64,000 bases of DNA from WRHT01 sp031550525 (GTDB taxonomy: Bacteria; Desulfobacterota; Desulfovibrionia; Desulfovibrionales; Desulfovibrionaceae): positions 1 through 64,000 of the forward strand of contig JAVBON010000013.1 of NCBI GenBank assembly GCA_031550525.1. Reading direction: 5' to 3'. The notes beneath the pieces were generated by a model. That model ran no database searches, had not been told where the DNA came from, and saw only the letters and a list, made by a program, of their open reading frames with translations. A program made the position numbers and the translations under genes. Below, one piece after another: positions 34,998-42,619 of the stretch. Each line of letters opens with the position of its first letter. Within the stretch, counting starts at the first letter, position 1.

Positions 34998-35399
34998 TTA
35001 TTTTGCCTTTTCCGTAAGAATCATAGTCAGATGATACTGAATGCGCTGATCAAGCCGTTGCACCCATACGTTGTAGTTGCGGTGTATTTGGCCGTCTGGC
35101 GTGGCGCGCAGGTTTTCGCTATCTTTATACCAAATAACATAGGTTAAATCGGTATAGTGTATACGCGCCACCGCCTTGTGCGAGCGTACACGCAACACCG
35201 CCTCGAAGTCGCCCTTGTACACCTCGTTAATCTTCCAGCCCATATCGGCGGCAGCCAGCAGAATAGCGTTTCGCACGTCGCTGGCCTCAAGGTGTATGTC
35301 GGACATGGTGTGCTGCACCTCGTACACCGGGGCCAGTCTGGAGCAGGCGCCGAGGAAAAGCGCCAAAAAGCAAAATAGCGGCAAAAAAACATGTTTCAT
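34998..35399 (-). CDS. Small lipoprotein, member 1 of a tandem pair
   Basis: A 133-residue protein with a lipoprotein signal (FLALFLGACS). The body (SDVRNAILLAAADMGWKINEVYKGDFEAVLRVRSHKAVARIHYTD...RNYNVWVQRLDQRI) is clearly homologous to the next gene upstream. No named domain recognised. Its place among the transport genes suggests a periplasmic or outer-membrane role. ATG at 35399 is preferred over 35408. Confidence 0.75.
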   Translation of the reverse strand: MKHVFLPLFCFLALFLGACSRLAPVYEVQHTMSDIHLEASDVRNAILLAAADMGWKINEVYKGDFEAVLRVRSHKAVARIHYTDLTYVIWYKDSENLRATPDGQIHRNYNVWVQRLDQRIQYHLTMILTEKAK

Positions 35400-35478
35400 G
35401 GCATTCACTCAAAACCCGGCAAGCCTGACCCAAGGCAAGCCAATACGGGCACAGCCCCGGCCATGCCCAATGCCCGCC

Positions 35479-35862
35479 TTACAAATACAGACGAATTCTT
35501 TTATCCAAGTATCTCATCCAGTTGTTCACGTAGCGGTTGTTTATACTGCCTTCTCCGCCGGTGCGCTCCGCCTTTTGCCGGATAATGGAATAAGACGACG
35601 CGCTGTATTTTACATGCACCACAACAAGATGGTTTCTGTTGTTCAAAGTCAGCTCGGCGGTGTCGGAAGATATGTCCTTATAGTCCCACTCAAGTTCTCC
35701 GGCGGCCGTAACAATGGCCGCGCGCACCTGCTCCCGGCTGCTTGCGTTGACGGGTTTATCCATAATATCCATCGGTTTGGCAGGGGCGCAGCCGCCCATA
35801 AACGCGGCCGATATCAGCAATGCGAACAGAAAGGGCATTAACTTCGAAAAAGACGTCTTCAT
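35479..35862 (-). CDS. Small lipoprotein, member 2 of a tandem pair
   Basis: A 127-residue protein with a lipoprotein signal (LISAAFMGGCAP). The mature part repeats the pattern of the downstream neighbour: REQVRAAIVTAAGELEWDYKDI, then NRNHLVVVHVKYS, then INNRYVNNWMRYLDKRI. The pair looks like a tandem duplication that diverged. GAGGA precedes the ATG at 35862, which overlaps the acyltransferase stop codon; the long frame to 36036 is spurious. Confidence 0.78.
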   Translation of the reverse strand: MKTSFSKLMPFLFALLISAAFMGGCAPAKPMDIMDKPVNASSREQVRAAIVTAAGELEWDYKDISSDTAELTLNNRNHLVVVHVKYSASSYSIIRQKAERTGGEGSINNRYVNNWMRYLDKRIRLYL

Positions 35863-36611
35863 TTTCGATCCTCGCTGGCGGCATGTTCGTCCAGCGCCTT
35901 GGCAATGGCCTCGCGGGCCAGGTCGCGCAGGCGCAGGTGAGGTTTTTCCTCGCCCTTGACCGCATCCGGCCTTATGGGGTCGAGTACCGATATTTTTATT
36001 TCTTGCGGCCTGGCCGCAAAAGTGCCTGCCGGGCATACGGCTATGGTATCATGAAAAACCATGGGCACTATAGTGGCGTTGCAGCTTACCGCCACCCGGA
36101 ACATGCCCGCGTAAAACCGTTGCAAATTGCCGGTGCGTGTTCTGGTGCCCTCCGGAAAACAGAAAATTGTGGTCCCTCCGGCCAAAAGCGCCCGGCAACG
36201 CGCAACCAGGGCCTCGTTATCCGGCGCTCCGGTTTCAATATACTCGGCAAGGCGCATGATTGGCGCAAAAAAAAATAATTTGCGAAACGGCCAGGCCTGC
36301 ACCACCTGCACGGTATTACGCGCCCCCTGCGCCGAAAAGGCGTACATATCCAGAAACGACTGATGATTGGCCACTATAATGCACGGCCCAAGGGCAGGAT
36401 CAAGCCGGGGGGTAAGCATGCGCACAGGCATGACCGGACGCCACAGCAACATAGCCAGCGAGCCGTAGCAAAATATAAACCTGCGTGCCACAACGTGCAG
36501 ATTTTGCCTCAGCAGCCAAAAAAGAGCAATTACAAAGGGAGCGGCCAGCAAAATAAAAAGCGTGGCCGCCAAAAGCACAAACCAGAAATACGCGCGCTTT
36601 AAAAGCATCAT
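35859..36611 (-). CDS. 1-acylglycerol-3-phosphate acyltransferase-like (PlsC family)
   Basis: A 250-residue PlsC-type acyltransferase with N-terminal membrane helices (WFVLLAATLFILLAAPFVIALFWLL). The catalytic NHQSFLD is present near residue 83, as is the phosphate-binding FPEGTRTRTG near 155. In this cluster it probably attaches the polyene acyl chain, or a fatty acyl chain, to a glycerol-type carrier. It follows ACP 2 by 15 bp. Confidence 0.88.
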   Translation of the reverse strand: MMLLKRAYFWFVLLAATLFILLAAPFVIALFWLLRQNLHVVARRFIFCYGSLAMLLWRPVMPVRMLTPRLDPALGPCIIVANHQSFLDMYAFSAQGARNTVQVVQAWPFRKLFFFAPIMRLAEYIETGAPDNEALVARCRALLAGGTTIFCFPEGTRTRTGNLQRFYAGMFRVAVSCNATIVPMVFHDTIAVCPAGTFAARPQEIKISVLDPIRPDAVKGEEKPHLRLRDLAREAIAKALDEHAASEDRK

Positions 36612-36626
36612 TGCGACCGTTCCGGC

Positions 36627-36890
36627 CTAGATGTTTATGGTTCCGTCACCGGCCAGCCTAGCGATAAACTCGTAAACGTCGTTCAGTGTTTTCACATGCT
36701 GCACTTGCGAGCGATCCGCCAGCTTGAAGTGAAAAGCCTTTTCCAACGCCAGAATCATATCAACCATATCAAGGCTATCCATGCGCAGGTCTTCGCGTAT
36801 ATCCGCTTCCGGCTTAAGCAACTCTTGGTCAAGTTCAAATTCTTCACCCAAGGCGCTGTTCACGGTTTCAATAATGTAGTTCTTATCCAT
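36627..36890 (-). CDS. Acyl carrier protein 2 of the cluster
   Basis: An 87-residue ACP with the phosphopantetheine serine in LRMDSLDMVDMILALEKAFHF. It differs clearly from ACP 1, as expected if one carries the starter and the other the growing chain. It lies between the second ketosynthase and the PlsC-like acyltransferase. Confidence 0.9.
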   Translation of the reverse strand: MDKNYIIETVNSALGEEFELDQELLKPEADIREDLRMDSLDMVDMILALEKAFHFKLADRSQVQHVKTLNDVYEFIARLAGDGTINI

Positions 36891-36904
36891 AACTGCCTGA
36901 TTTG

Positions 36905-38134
36905 TTAGATCATTTTTACAACAAGGGAAGCATTAACCCCCCCAAGGCCGAAACTGTTTTTCAAAATAAACCGGCCGTCAAAACGCGTATGCCTGGCCGA
37001 TACGTTAATGCCGCCACAGCGTTTGTCCAGCTCGCGCAGGTTGCGCGTGCCAAGCACCTTGCCTTTGTGGGCCGCGCAAATGCTGGCTATAAGCTCCACC
37101 GCGCCGCTGGCGGCCATGGTGTGCCCCATGTAGCCCTTAAGGCTGTTTACAATTACTTTGTCGCCAAAAACATCGGCAATGGCGTTACCTTCCGCAATAT
37201 CGCCATGTTCCGTGGCGGTGGCGTGCGCATTGACAAGGCTTATGTCGGAAACCGCCACCCCCGCGTCGGCCACGGCATCGCGCATGCAACGGATAATTGA
37301 CGCGGAATCAGGCGAAACGATGCTGAGAGGGGAGGAATTGGTGGCAAAGCCCAACACCTCGGCCTGCGGCCTGGCCCCTCTGGCCATGGCCGCTTCATAA
37401 TCTTCCAGCACGAAAATGCCCGCGCCCTCGCTGCACACAATGCCGTCGCGCCCGGCATCAAAAGGGCGCGCCGCGCTGTCAGGGTCCGCATTATGCGTAG
37501 CCGCGCCAAGCCTGTCAAAAGTGGCCGGAAAAAGACCGTGAAATTCCTCCGCCCCGCCGCACAACATGCGGGTTTCGCGTCCGGATAAAATGGATTCGTA
37601 AGCCATACCCAGCGCCTGCAAACCGCCGGCGCAGGCGGAAGAAGGCGAAAGGCAGCGTCCGGTCAGCCCAAGGCTGACGGAAAGGTTTGAGGGCACGGCA
37701 TGGCTCATTACCTTGAAAAATACCGTGCTGCGCACCTCGCTTACATCTTTGGTGACCAGATAGCCCTTGAAAAAATCTTCCAGCGCGTTGGCGCTGCTTA
37801 TGGTGCTGGCTATGGACGTACCCATGGCGCAATGTTCCGGCGCCAGGGGGAGCGAAGGCTGCACGCCAGCTTGAGCCAGGGCCTCGCGCGCGGCCATAAG
37901 GGCCATTATGCTCATGTGCGACATGGAGCGGCGGTGCTCGCGCGGTATAACCTTGGCGTCAAAGGCTGGAGCCTTTCCCGCCACCTTGGCTTGCATGCCG
38001 TTGACCTGGTCGTTTTCACCCATCAGCGTCAGGGCGCAGGCATTTTGCAGCATGCCGTCAAGCATTGGCCCTATGCCCCAGCCAAAGGGCGAAACCACGC
38101 CCATGCCGGTAATAACAACTCTACGCTTTGCCAT
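36905..38134 (-). CDS. Beta-ketoacyl-ACP synthase II-like (second ketosynthase)
   Basis: A 409-residue FabF-type ketosynthase with Cys in PSSACAGGLQALG, His in NAHATATEHGD (HATAT rather than HGTAT) and His in GYMGHTMAASGAVE. The N-terminus MAKRRVVITGMGVVSPFG is typical. GAGGA precedes the ATG at 38134; the frame is open to 38257 inside the oxidoreductase gene. It is the counterpart of ApeR-type enzymes, perhaps acting in starter or carrier-lipid acyl synthesis. Confidence 0.87.
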   Translation of the reverse strand: MAKRRVVITGMGVVSPFGWGIGPMLDGMLQNACALTLMGENDQVNGMQAKVAGKAPAFDAKVIPREHRRSMSHMSIMALMAAREALAQAGVQPSLPLAPEHCAMGTSIASTISSANALEDFFKGYLVTKDVSEVRSTVFFKVMSHAVPSNLSVSLGLTGRCLSPSSACAGGLQALGMAYESILSGRETRMLCGGAEEFHGLFPATFDRLGAATHNADPDSAARPFDAGRDGIVCSEGAGIFVLEDYEAAMARGARPQAEVLGFATNSSPLSIVSPDSASIIRCMRDAVADAGVAVSDISLVNAHATATEHGDIAEGNAIADVFGDKVIVNSLKGYMGHTMAASGAVELIASICAAHKGKVLGTRNLRELDKRCGGINVSARHTRFDGRFILKNSFGLGGVNASLVVKMI

Positions 38135-39596
38135 TGCGAAAATCCTCAAAAATATCGTCAAAGCCAATAAGCAACCCGGCGGCCACAGCGGCGGACACAA
38201 GCACGCCCAAAAGCCCCGGCAATACAATGCCCTGCCCGGCCAGAACCAGATTTTCAACTCTGGTGCGGGGCAAAACCGGTATTTGCGTCAAACTGTGCAG
38301 CACGCCGTAAATACTGCCGGTGCCGCCATGCACCCAGTCGCGCATGGTGTAGTCGGTGGAACTGCATACAAGCTCAAAATCGCCCAGTTCCGGGGCATAG
38401 GCCTTAAGCCGCTCCAGGGCCCAACTCTCACACTCCGCTTTACGTGCGGCATAATCTGGGTGGCGTTTAGCACTTTTTAACGCCGGGGGCAAATCATTGC
38501 TGCCGTCAATTCCGCCGGGCAGGCCCATTGTGGCCACCACCGCGTATTTTCCATCGCTGTCTGGCTCGTTTGCGCTAAGGGTTATCCAGGTTTTATCGCC
38601 AAAAGGCGCATGAAAAATATCTTGAATAAAATCGGTAGCACACAGATATACAAAGCGGTTGGCTGCAAAGTTGGAAGAGGTGGTTCCATATATGGTAAAA
38701 CTGCGCTCGGTGTCGCGCAAGGCGCGCAAATGGGATGCCATGGAAGGCCGCAACGCCCCTTCCGGCAGCATATCCGGCAAATGTGAAGGGTGCCCTGTGT
38801 AAACGCAGGCCTCACAAGCCAGCTCCTCGCCATCGGCAAAGCGCACGCCGCTCACCCGCCCGTTTTCCGTCAAAATATTCCGCACGGCACGGCCCGTAAT
38901 GACTTTTACCCCGCAAGAGGCAAGCTCCGTTTCAAAAGCATCGACCAAAGCCTTGCCGCCGCCGGCAATGGTGTGCAAATCTTCAAACATGGCGTGGCTT
39001 ACCAGCGCGAATTCATCCAGCGAGAGTTCTTGCGGCGCGGTACCCATAAAGACGCAGTGCGAGGCCAAAATGCTTTTAAGCCGCTCGGGCAGGCCCATGG
39101 CGTCAAGATACCCCCGCAAGCTCCGGCCGCCCTGCATGGTGGAAAAATCAAAACCTACCTTATCTGGGTTGGTAAAAGCCGAGTGGTTGAATTTATCTTT
39201 CATATCCGCAAAAAACAGGCGCACCTGCTCTTTATGCTCCGGCCAAACGAGGGCAAAAGCCTCAGCAACCGCGTTGGCGTCTTGAGGCAGACAAAAATCC
39301 ATGGCGGAACCGCTCATAAAACGGTACAGCTCTATACAGTCTGGTCGCATTGGCACAAGCCGCAGATGCTTTAAAACACCCACCATGCGCAAATAACGGC
39401 TAAGAGCGCCGGACGGCCCCAAAGCCCCGGCGCAATGAAAGCCTGTATCAAAATGATGCCCCTGCCTGCTGAAACCGCGCAACAAAGGCGCAATGCGCTT
39501 TTGCGCCTCGCACAGCACCACCTCGCGCCCGCGGCGCGCCAGCATAATGGCGGCGCCCATTCCAGCGGCGCCGGACCCAATAACTATTGTACGCAT
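38121..39596 (-). CDS. FAD-dependent oxidoreductase, CrtI/phytoene-desaturase-like
   Basis: A 491-residue flavoprotein. The N-terminal dinucleotide fold reads MRTIVIGSGAAGMGAAIMLARRGREVVLCEAQ. A FDTGFHCAGAL stretch and a C-terminal LVLAGQGIVLPGLLGVLVSA flavin-contact region are those of the CrtI/carotenoid-isomerase group. Substrates of this group are conjugated polyenes, so it may desaturate or isomerise the aryl polyene. It overlaps the ketosynthase gene by 14 bp, tying it to the operon. I do not recall it as a core member of the E. coli-type cluster. Confidence 0.82.
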   Translation of the reverse strand: MRTIVIGSGAAGMGAAIMLARRGREVVLCEAQKRIAPLLRGFSRQGHHFDTGFHCAGALGPSGALSRYLRMVGVLKHLRLVPMRPDCIELYRFMSGSAMDFCLPQDANAVAEAFALVWPEHKEQVRLFFADMKDKFNHSAFTNPDKVGFDFSTMQGGRSLRGYLDAMGLPERLKSILASHCVFMGTAPQELSLDEFALVSHAMFEDLHTIAGGGKALVDAFETELASCGVKVITGRAVRNILTENGRVSGVRFADGEELACEACVYTGHPSHLPDMLPEGALRPSMASHLRALRDTERSFTIYGTTSSNFAANRFVYLCATDFIQDIFHAPFGDKTWITLSANEPDSDGKYAVVATMGLPGGIDGSNDLPPALKSAKRHPDYAARKAECESWALERLKAYAPELGDFELVCSSTDYTMRDWVHGGTGSIYGVLHSLTQIPVLPRTRVENLVLAGQGIVLPGLLGVLVSAAVAAGLLIGFDDIFEDFRNGKA

Positions 39597-39597
39597 T

Positions 39598-40332
39598 TTA
39601 TATATACAGCCCGCCGTTAATGCCTATAATCTGGCCGGTTATGTAAGAAGCGGCGTCAGAACACAAAAAACGCACGCATCCGGCTACTTCTTCGGGCTTG
39701 CCTATGCGGCCAAGGGGGATCATGGGGGTAATTTTATCCAGGGGGAGCCCGGAGGTCATGTCGGTTTCGATCATGCCCGGAGCCACGGCGTTAACAAGTA
39801 TGTTGCGTTTGCCAACCTCACGGGCCAAGGCCTTGGTGGCCCCTATCACGCCCGCCTTGGCGGCGGAATAGTTTACCTGACCGGCATTACCCATCTGGCC
39901 GGACACCGAGACCATATTGACCACGCGGCCTTTGCGGCGGCGCAGCATAAGGGGCAGAACGGCCCGCGTGACATTGAAAAAGCCACCCAAATGCACGGAT
40001 AAAACCGACGACCAGGCCTCGTCGGACATAAGCCCGAACATGCCATCGCGGGCAAAACCGGCGTTGTTCACCAAAATATACGGAACTGTCTGCTCCAGCA
40101 GGCCTTCAAGGGCCGCCCTTACGGCGTTGCCGTCGGTCACGTCAAAGCGCAAAAGCGTGCACTTGCGCCCAAGTGCCTCCACCTGCGCGGCCACGCCCCC
40201 AGCCGCCTCGTCATTGGACTGATAATTAAGCCAGATGTCAAAGCCATCGGCCGCAAGCCCAAGAGCCACCGCAGCTCCTATGCCACGGCTTGCGCCGGTA
40301 ATCAGAGCTGTCTCAGCAGTTTTGCCTTCCAT
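39598..40332 (-). CDS. 3-oxoacyl-ACP reductase (FabG/ApeQ-like SDR)
   Basis: A 244-residue short-chain dehydrogenase: the cofactor loop TGASRGIGAAVALGL, NNAG at strand 4, and the catalytic triad in SVSGQMGNAGQVNYSAAKAG (Ser, Tyr, Lys). It reduces the 3-oxoacyl-ACP intermediate with NADPH. It is the first gene of the cluster, and its stop codon lies next to the oxidoreductase start. The promoter for the operon should lie in 40333-40490. Confidence 0.9.
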   Translation of the reverse strand: MEGKTAETALITGASRGIGAAVALGLAADGFDIWLNYQSNDEAAGGVAAQVEALGRKCTLLRFDVTDGNAVRAALEGLLEQTVPYILVNNAGFARDGMFGLMSDEAWSSVLSVHLGGFFNVTRAVLPLMLRRRKGRVVNMVSVSGQMGNAGQVNYSAAKAGVIGATKALAREVGKRNILVNAVAPGMIETDMTSGLPLDKITPMIPLGRIGKPEEVAGCVRFLCSDAASYITGQIIGINGGLYI

Positions 40333-40490
40333 TCCGCCCTCACCCGTACATAAAAAGTTTAGTAGATGAATTTATAGTGAATCAGCCAGCTTGTAAACCT
40401 TAATTTAGCACGGTAACTACCTATAATAATATAAAAAAATATTTATACACCCAGTTCGTTATTTAACATTCAAATTTACTGTCAAATTGT
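40333..40490 (-). promoter_or_regulatory. Probable promoter region of the aryl polyene operon
   Basis: AT-rich 158 bp ahead of the first cluster gene. On the minus strand a perfect -35-like TTGACA occurs (40480-40485), but the -10 at 16-18 bp (AATAAC/ATAACG) is poor. TTTACA with TATAAA at 15-bp spacing nearer the gene is an alternative. No operator palindrome stands out. Confidence 0.35.
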
Positions 40491-40517
40491 AAAAAGGCCG
40501 CCTCACAGGCGGCCTTT
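40491..40517 (-). terminator. Terminator after the AGCS symporter gene
   Basis: AAAAGGCCGCC pairs with GGCGGCCTTTT around a short loop, 22 bp past the symporter stop codon. The T run on the minus strand makes a standard intrinsic terminator. It insulates the aryl polyene operon promoter from upstream transcription. Confidence 0.8.
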
Positions 40518-40538
40518 TGCAGGTCATATTAATACGCG

Positions 40539-41978
40539 CTATTCAAAATCGGAGTCTTCGGCATGGGTGCCGCTGCCGTCGTCATGCAGGAAATAGGCTT
40601 TGGTAAGCCTGTACAGCACCGGGCTGAGCATGAGCACGCCTATAAGGTTTGGTATGGCCATAAGGGCGTTAAGGGTATCTGCAATCTGCCACACCGTATC
40701 CAACTGGCAGATTACCCCCAAGGGCACGGCCAGCGTGAATATAAGGCGGAAAGGCTTGAGGGCCCTGTCCCCCAGCAGGTAAATGACGCAACGCTCGCTG
40801 TAAACGCACCAACCCAAAATAGTGGTAAAGGCAAACAACGCCGAGCCTACGGCAACCATCCAACTGCCCAGGCCGGGGAAAACCGATTCAAAAGCGGAAC
40901 TGGTGAGGGCGGATCCGGTCAGCTTGGCTTCGCTCGTCCACACGCCGGTTACCAAAATGGCAAAGCCGGTCATGCTGCACACAACTATGGTATCAATAAA
41001 CGTGCCCAGCATGGATATTATACCCATGCGCACGGGGCTGTTAATGGAGGCTGTAGCGTGGGCTATGGGGGCGCTGCCCATGCCTGCCTCGTTGGAAAAC
41101 ACGCCGCGGGCTATGCCGTAACGCATGGCCATGGCCACGGTGGAGCCTGCAAAGCCGCCAACCGCGGCGGTGGGGGTGAAGGCCTCATATATAACCAGCC
41201 AGAAAATGCGGGGCACTTCGGTAATGTGCATGGCGATAACGCCCAAGGAGCAAATGATGTAAAAAACGCACATGAACGGCACTATTTTACCAGCCACATC
41301 GCCTATGCGCTTTACGCCGCCAACTAGCACAGCGCCTATGCCCACAAGCAGTATGCCAGCCACGGCGACGCGCACCGGGCTCAAGTTTATGCTGTCAGTT
41401 GCCGCCATGGCGCTGCCTGCCGTCCAGCTATCGGGCAATACCGGCAAAAGAGCCCCTATAATGGAGTTGCTCTGCACCATGTTGCCTATGCCAAAACCGG
41501 CAAAAGCGCCGAAAATGGCGAACAATGTGCCCAGCCATACCCAGTTTTTACCCAGGCCGTTTTTTATAAAATACATGGTGCCGCCCACAAAGTGACCGTC
41601 GGGCGTGCGCTCGCGGTACTTAACCGCTAGTACGGATTCAGCGTATTTGGTGGCCATGCCCACCATGGCCGTGCACCACATCCAAAAAAGCGCGCCAGGG
41701 CCGCCCATAAATATGGCGGTGGCCACGCCAGCAATGTTGCCTGTACCCACGGTGGCGGCCAGAGCCGTCATAAGGGAGTTGAAGGGAGTAAGCTCGCCCT
41801 TGGAGCCATGTTCCGCCTTACGTCCGCGCCACAGCATGCGAAATGCGTACGGTATGCGCCGCCAGGGCATGAAACGCAGCATGATGGTGAGGAGAAGGCC
41901 TGTGCCTACAATCATCACCAACATAATCGGGCCCCACACTACTGAGTTGATTGCACCTAACAATTCGGTAAAGCTCAT
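40539..41978 (-). CDS. Sodium:alanine (AGCS-family) symporter
   Basis: A 479-residue inner-membrane protein of the alanine or glycine:cation symporter family. The family signature region ALAATVGTGNIAGVATAIFMGGPGALFWMW lies near residue 75, with about 11 membrane helices in all. It takes up alanine or glycine with Na+ (or H+). AAGGGG precedes the ATG at 41978; the frame is open to 42047. It stands alone between the cluster and the hybrid kinase. No riboswitch was recognised upstream. Confidence 0.92.
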   Translation of the reverse strand: MSFTELLGAINSVVWGPIMLVMIVGTGLLLTIMLRFMPWRRIPYAFRMLWRGRKAEHGSKGELTPFNSLMTALAATVGTGNIAGVATAIFMGGPGALFWMWCTAMVGMATKYAESVLAVKYRERTPDGHFVGGTMYFIKNGLGKNWVWLGTLFAIFGAFAGFGIGNMVQSNSIIGALLPVLPDSWTAGSAMAATDSINLSPVRVAVAGILLVGIGAVLVGGVKRIGDVAGKIVPFMCVFYIICSLGVIAMHITEVPRIFWLVIYEAFTPTAAVGGFAGSTVAMAMRYGIARGVFSNEAGMGSAPIAHATASINSPVRMGIISMLGTFIDTIVVCSMTGFAILVTGVWTSEAKLTGSALTSSAFESVFPGLGSWMVAVGSALFAFTTILGWCVYSERCVIYLLGDRALKPFRLIFTLAVPLGVICQLDTVWQIADTLNALMAIPNLIGVLMLSPVLYRLTKAYFLHDDGSGTHAEDSDFE

Positions 41979-42619
41979 GTTCGCCCCTTTAGTTTGCTTA
42001 ATGGCGCAAAAACAAAACGCCACAAAATAATATGCGTTTACAGGCATGGCCTGAAAAAGCCGATATTAACAGGTTAACAGCGAAAAAGCGCCGGCAAAGT
42101 CTGCCGCATTGACAAAATATGTGGTGGGAACGGTTTTTGGCCGCCCGGCATGCCTGAAGTGAAATAATACGTTTACCTAGCTGATAAAACTTCCGGCTGT
42201 CAACAACCAAAACGTTACACGGCGCACATTTTAATAACCTTGTGCCCGTGCTGAAATACCGTGTTTGCCTATTGTTAAAGTTTAATATGCAAATTTTCGC
42301 GCGGCAAAAAAAATATCACGCCTGCCTCACGGCTCGCGGCTCTAATCTGGAGCATGGCGCAATACAGCCCCGCCGCCACTATGTCGCTTACCCCTTTTAC
42401 ATAACAGGGCTTATCTGTTATTATTATTTGTAACATACACAATTTCAGGTAGTTATGATTCCATATTTTACAATAGCGTCACTCGCGTAATAAATACTTG
42501 TATTTATGTTGGCAACACAATGGTTATCCACTATATTATATTATCATGCTCCCGCGCGTGTGCCCTGCATAATAAAATGCTGAGCCCGATAACTCTTTAA
42601 CACCACCTGGCCACCAGTT
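41979..42619. other. 641-bp divergent intergenic region
   Basis: Holds the promoters of the AGCS gene (minus) and the hybrid kinase (plus). ATAACAG (42401-42407) pairs with CTGTTAT (42415-42421), followed by an AT-rich stretch. No convincing small gene or riboswitch was seen. Confidence 0.4.

Larger units (their letters stand above)
22449..40332 (-). other. Aryl polyene-type biosynthetic gene cluster
   Basis: Twenty consecutive minus-strand genes, mostly overlapping or spaced by a few bases. Together they give a type II fatty-acid/polyketide-like machine (ketoreductase, ketosynthases, a Cys-less ketosynthase-like partner, two ACPs, two dehydratases, acyl-CoA synthetase, methyltransferase, thioesterase) plus lipid-attachment and export functions (two acyltransferases, GT2, MMPL exporter, LolA-like carrier, lipoproteins). 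This composition is that of aryl polyene clusters. Their yellow, membrane-anchored aryl-polyene lipids protect against oxidative stress. No starter-forming enzyme (chorismate lyase, chorismatase, ammonia lyase) and no regulator is present. Confidence 0.85.
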
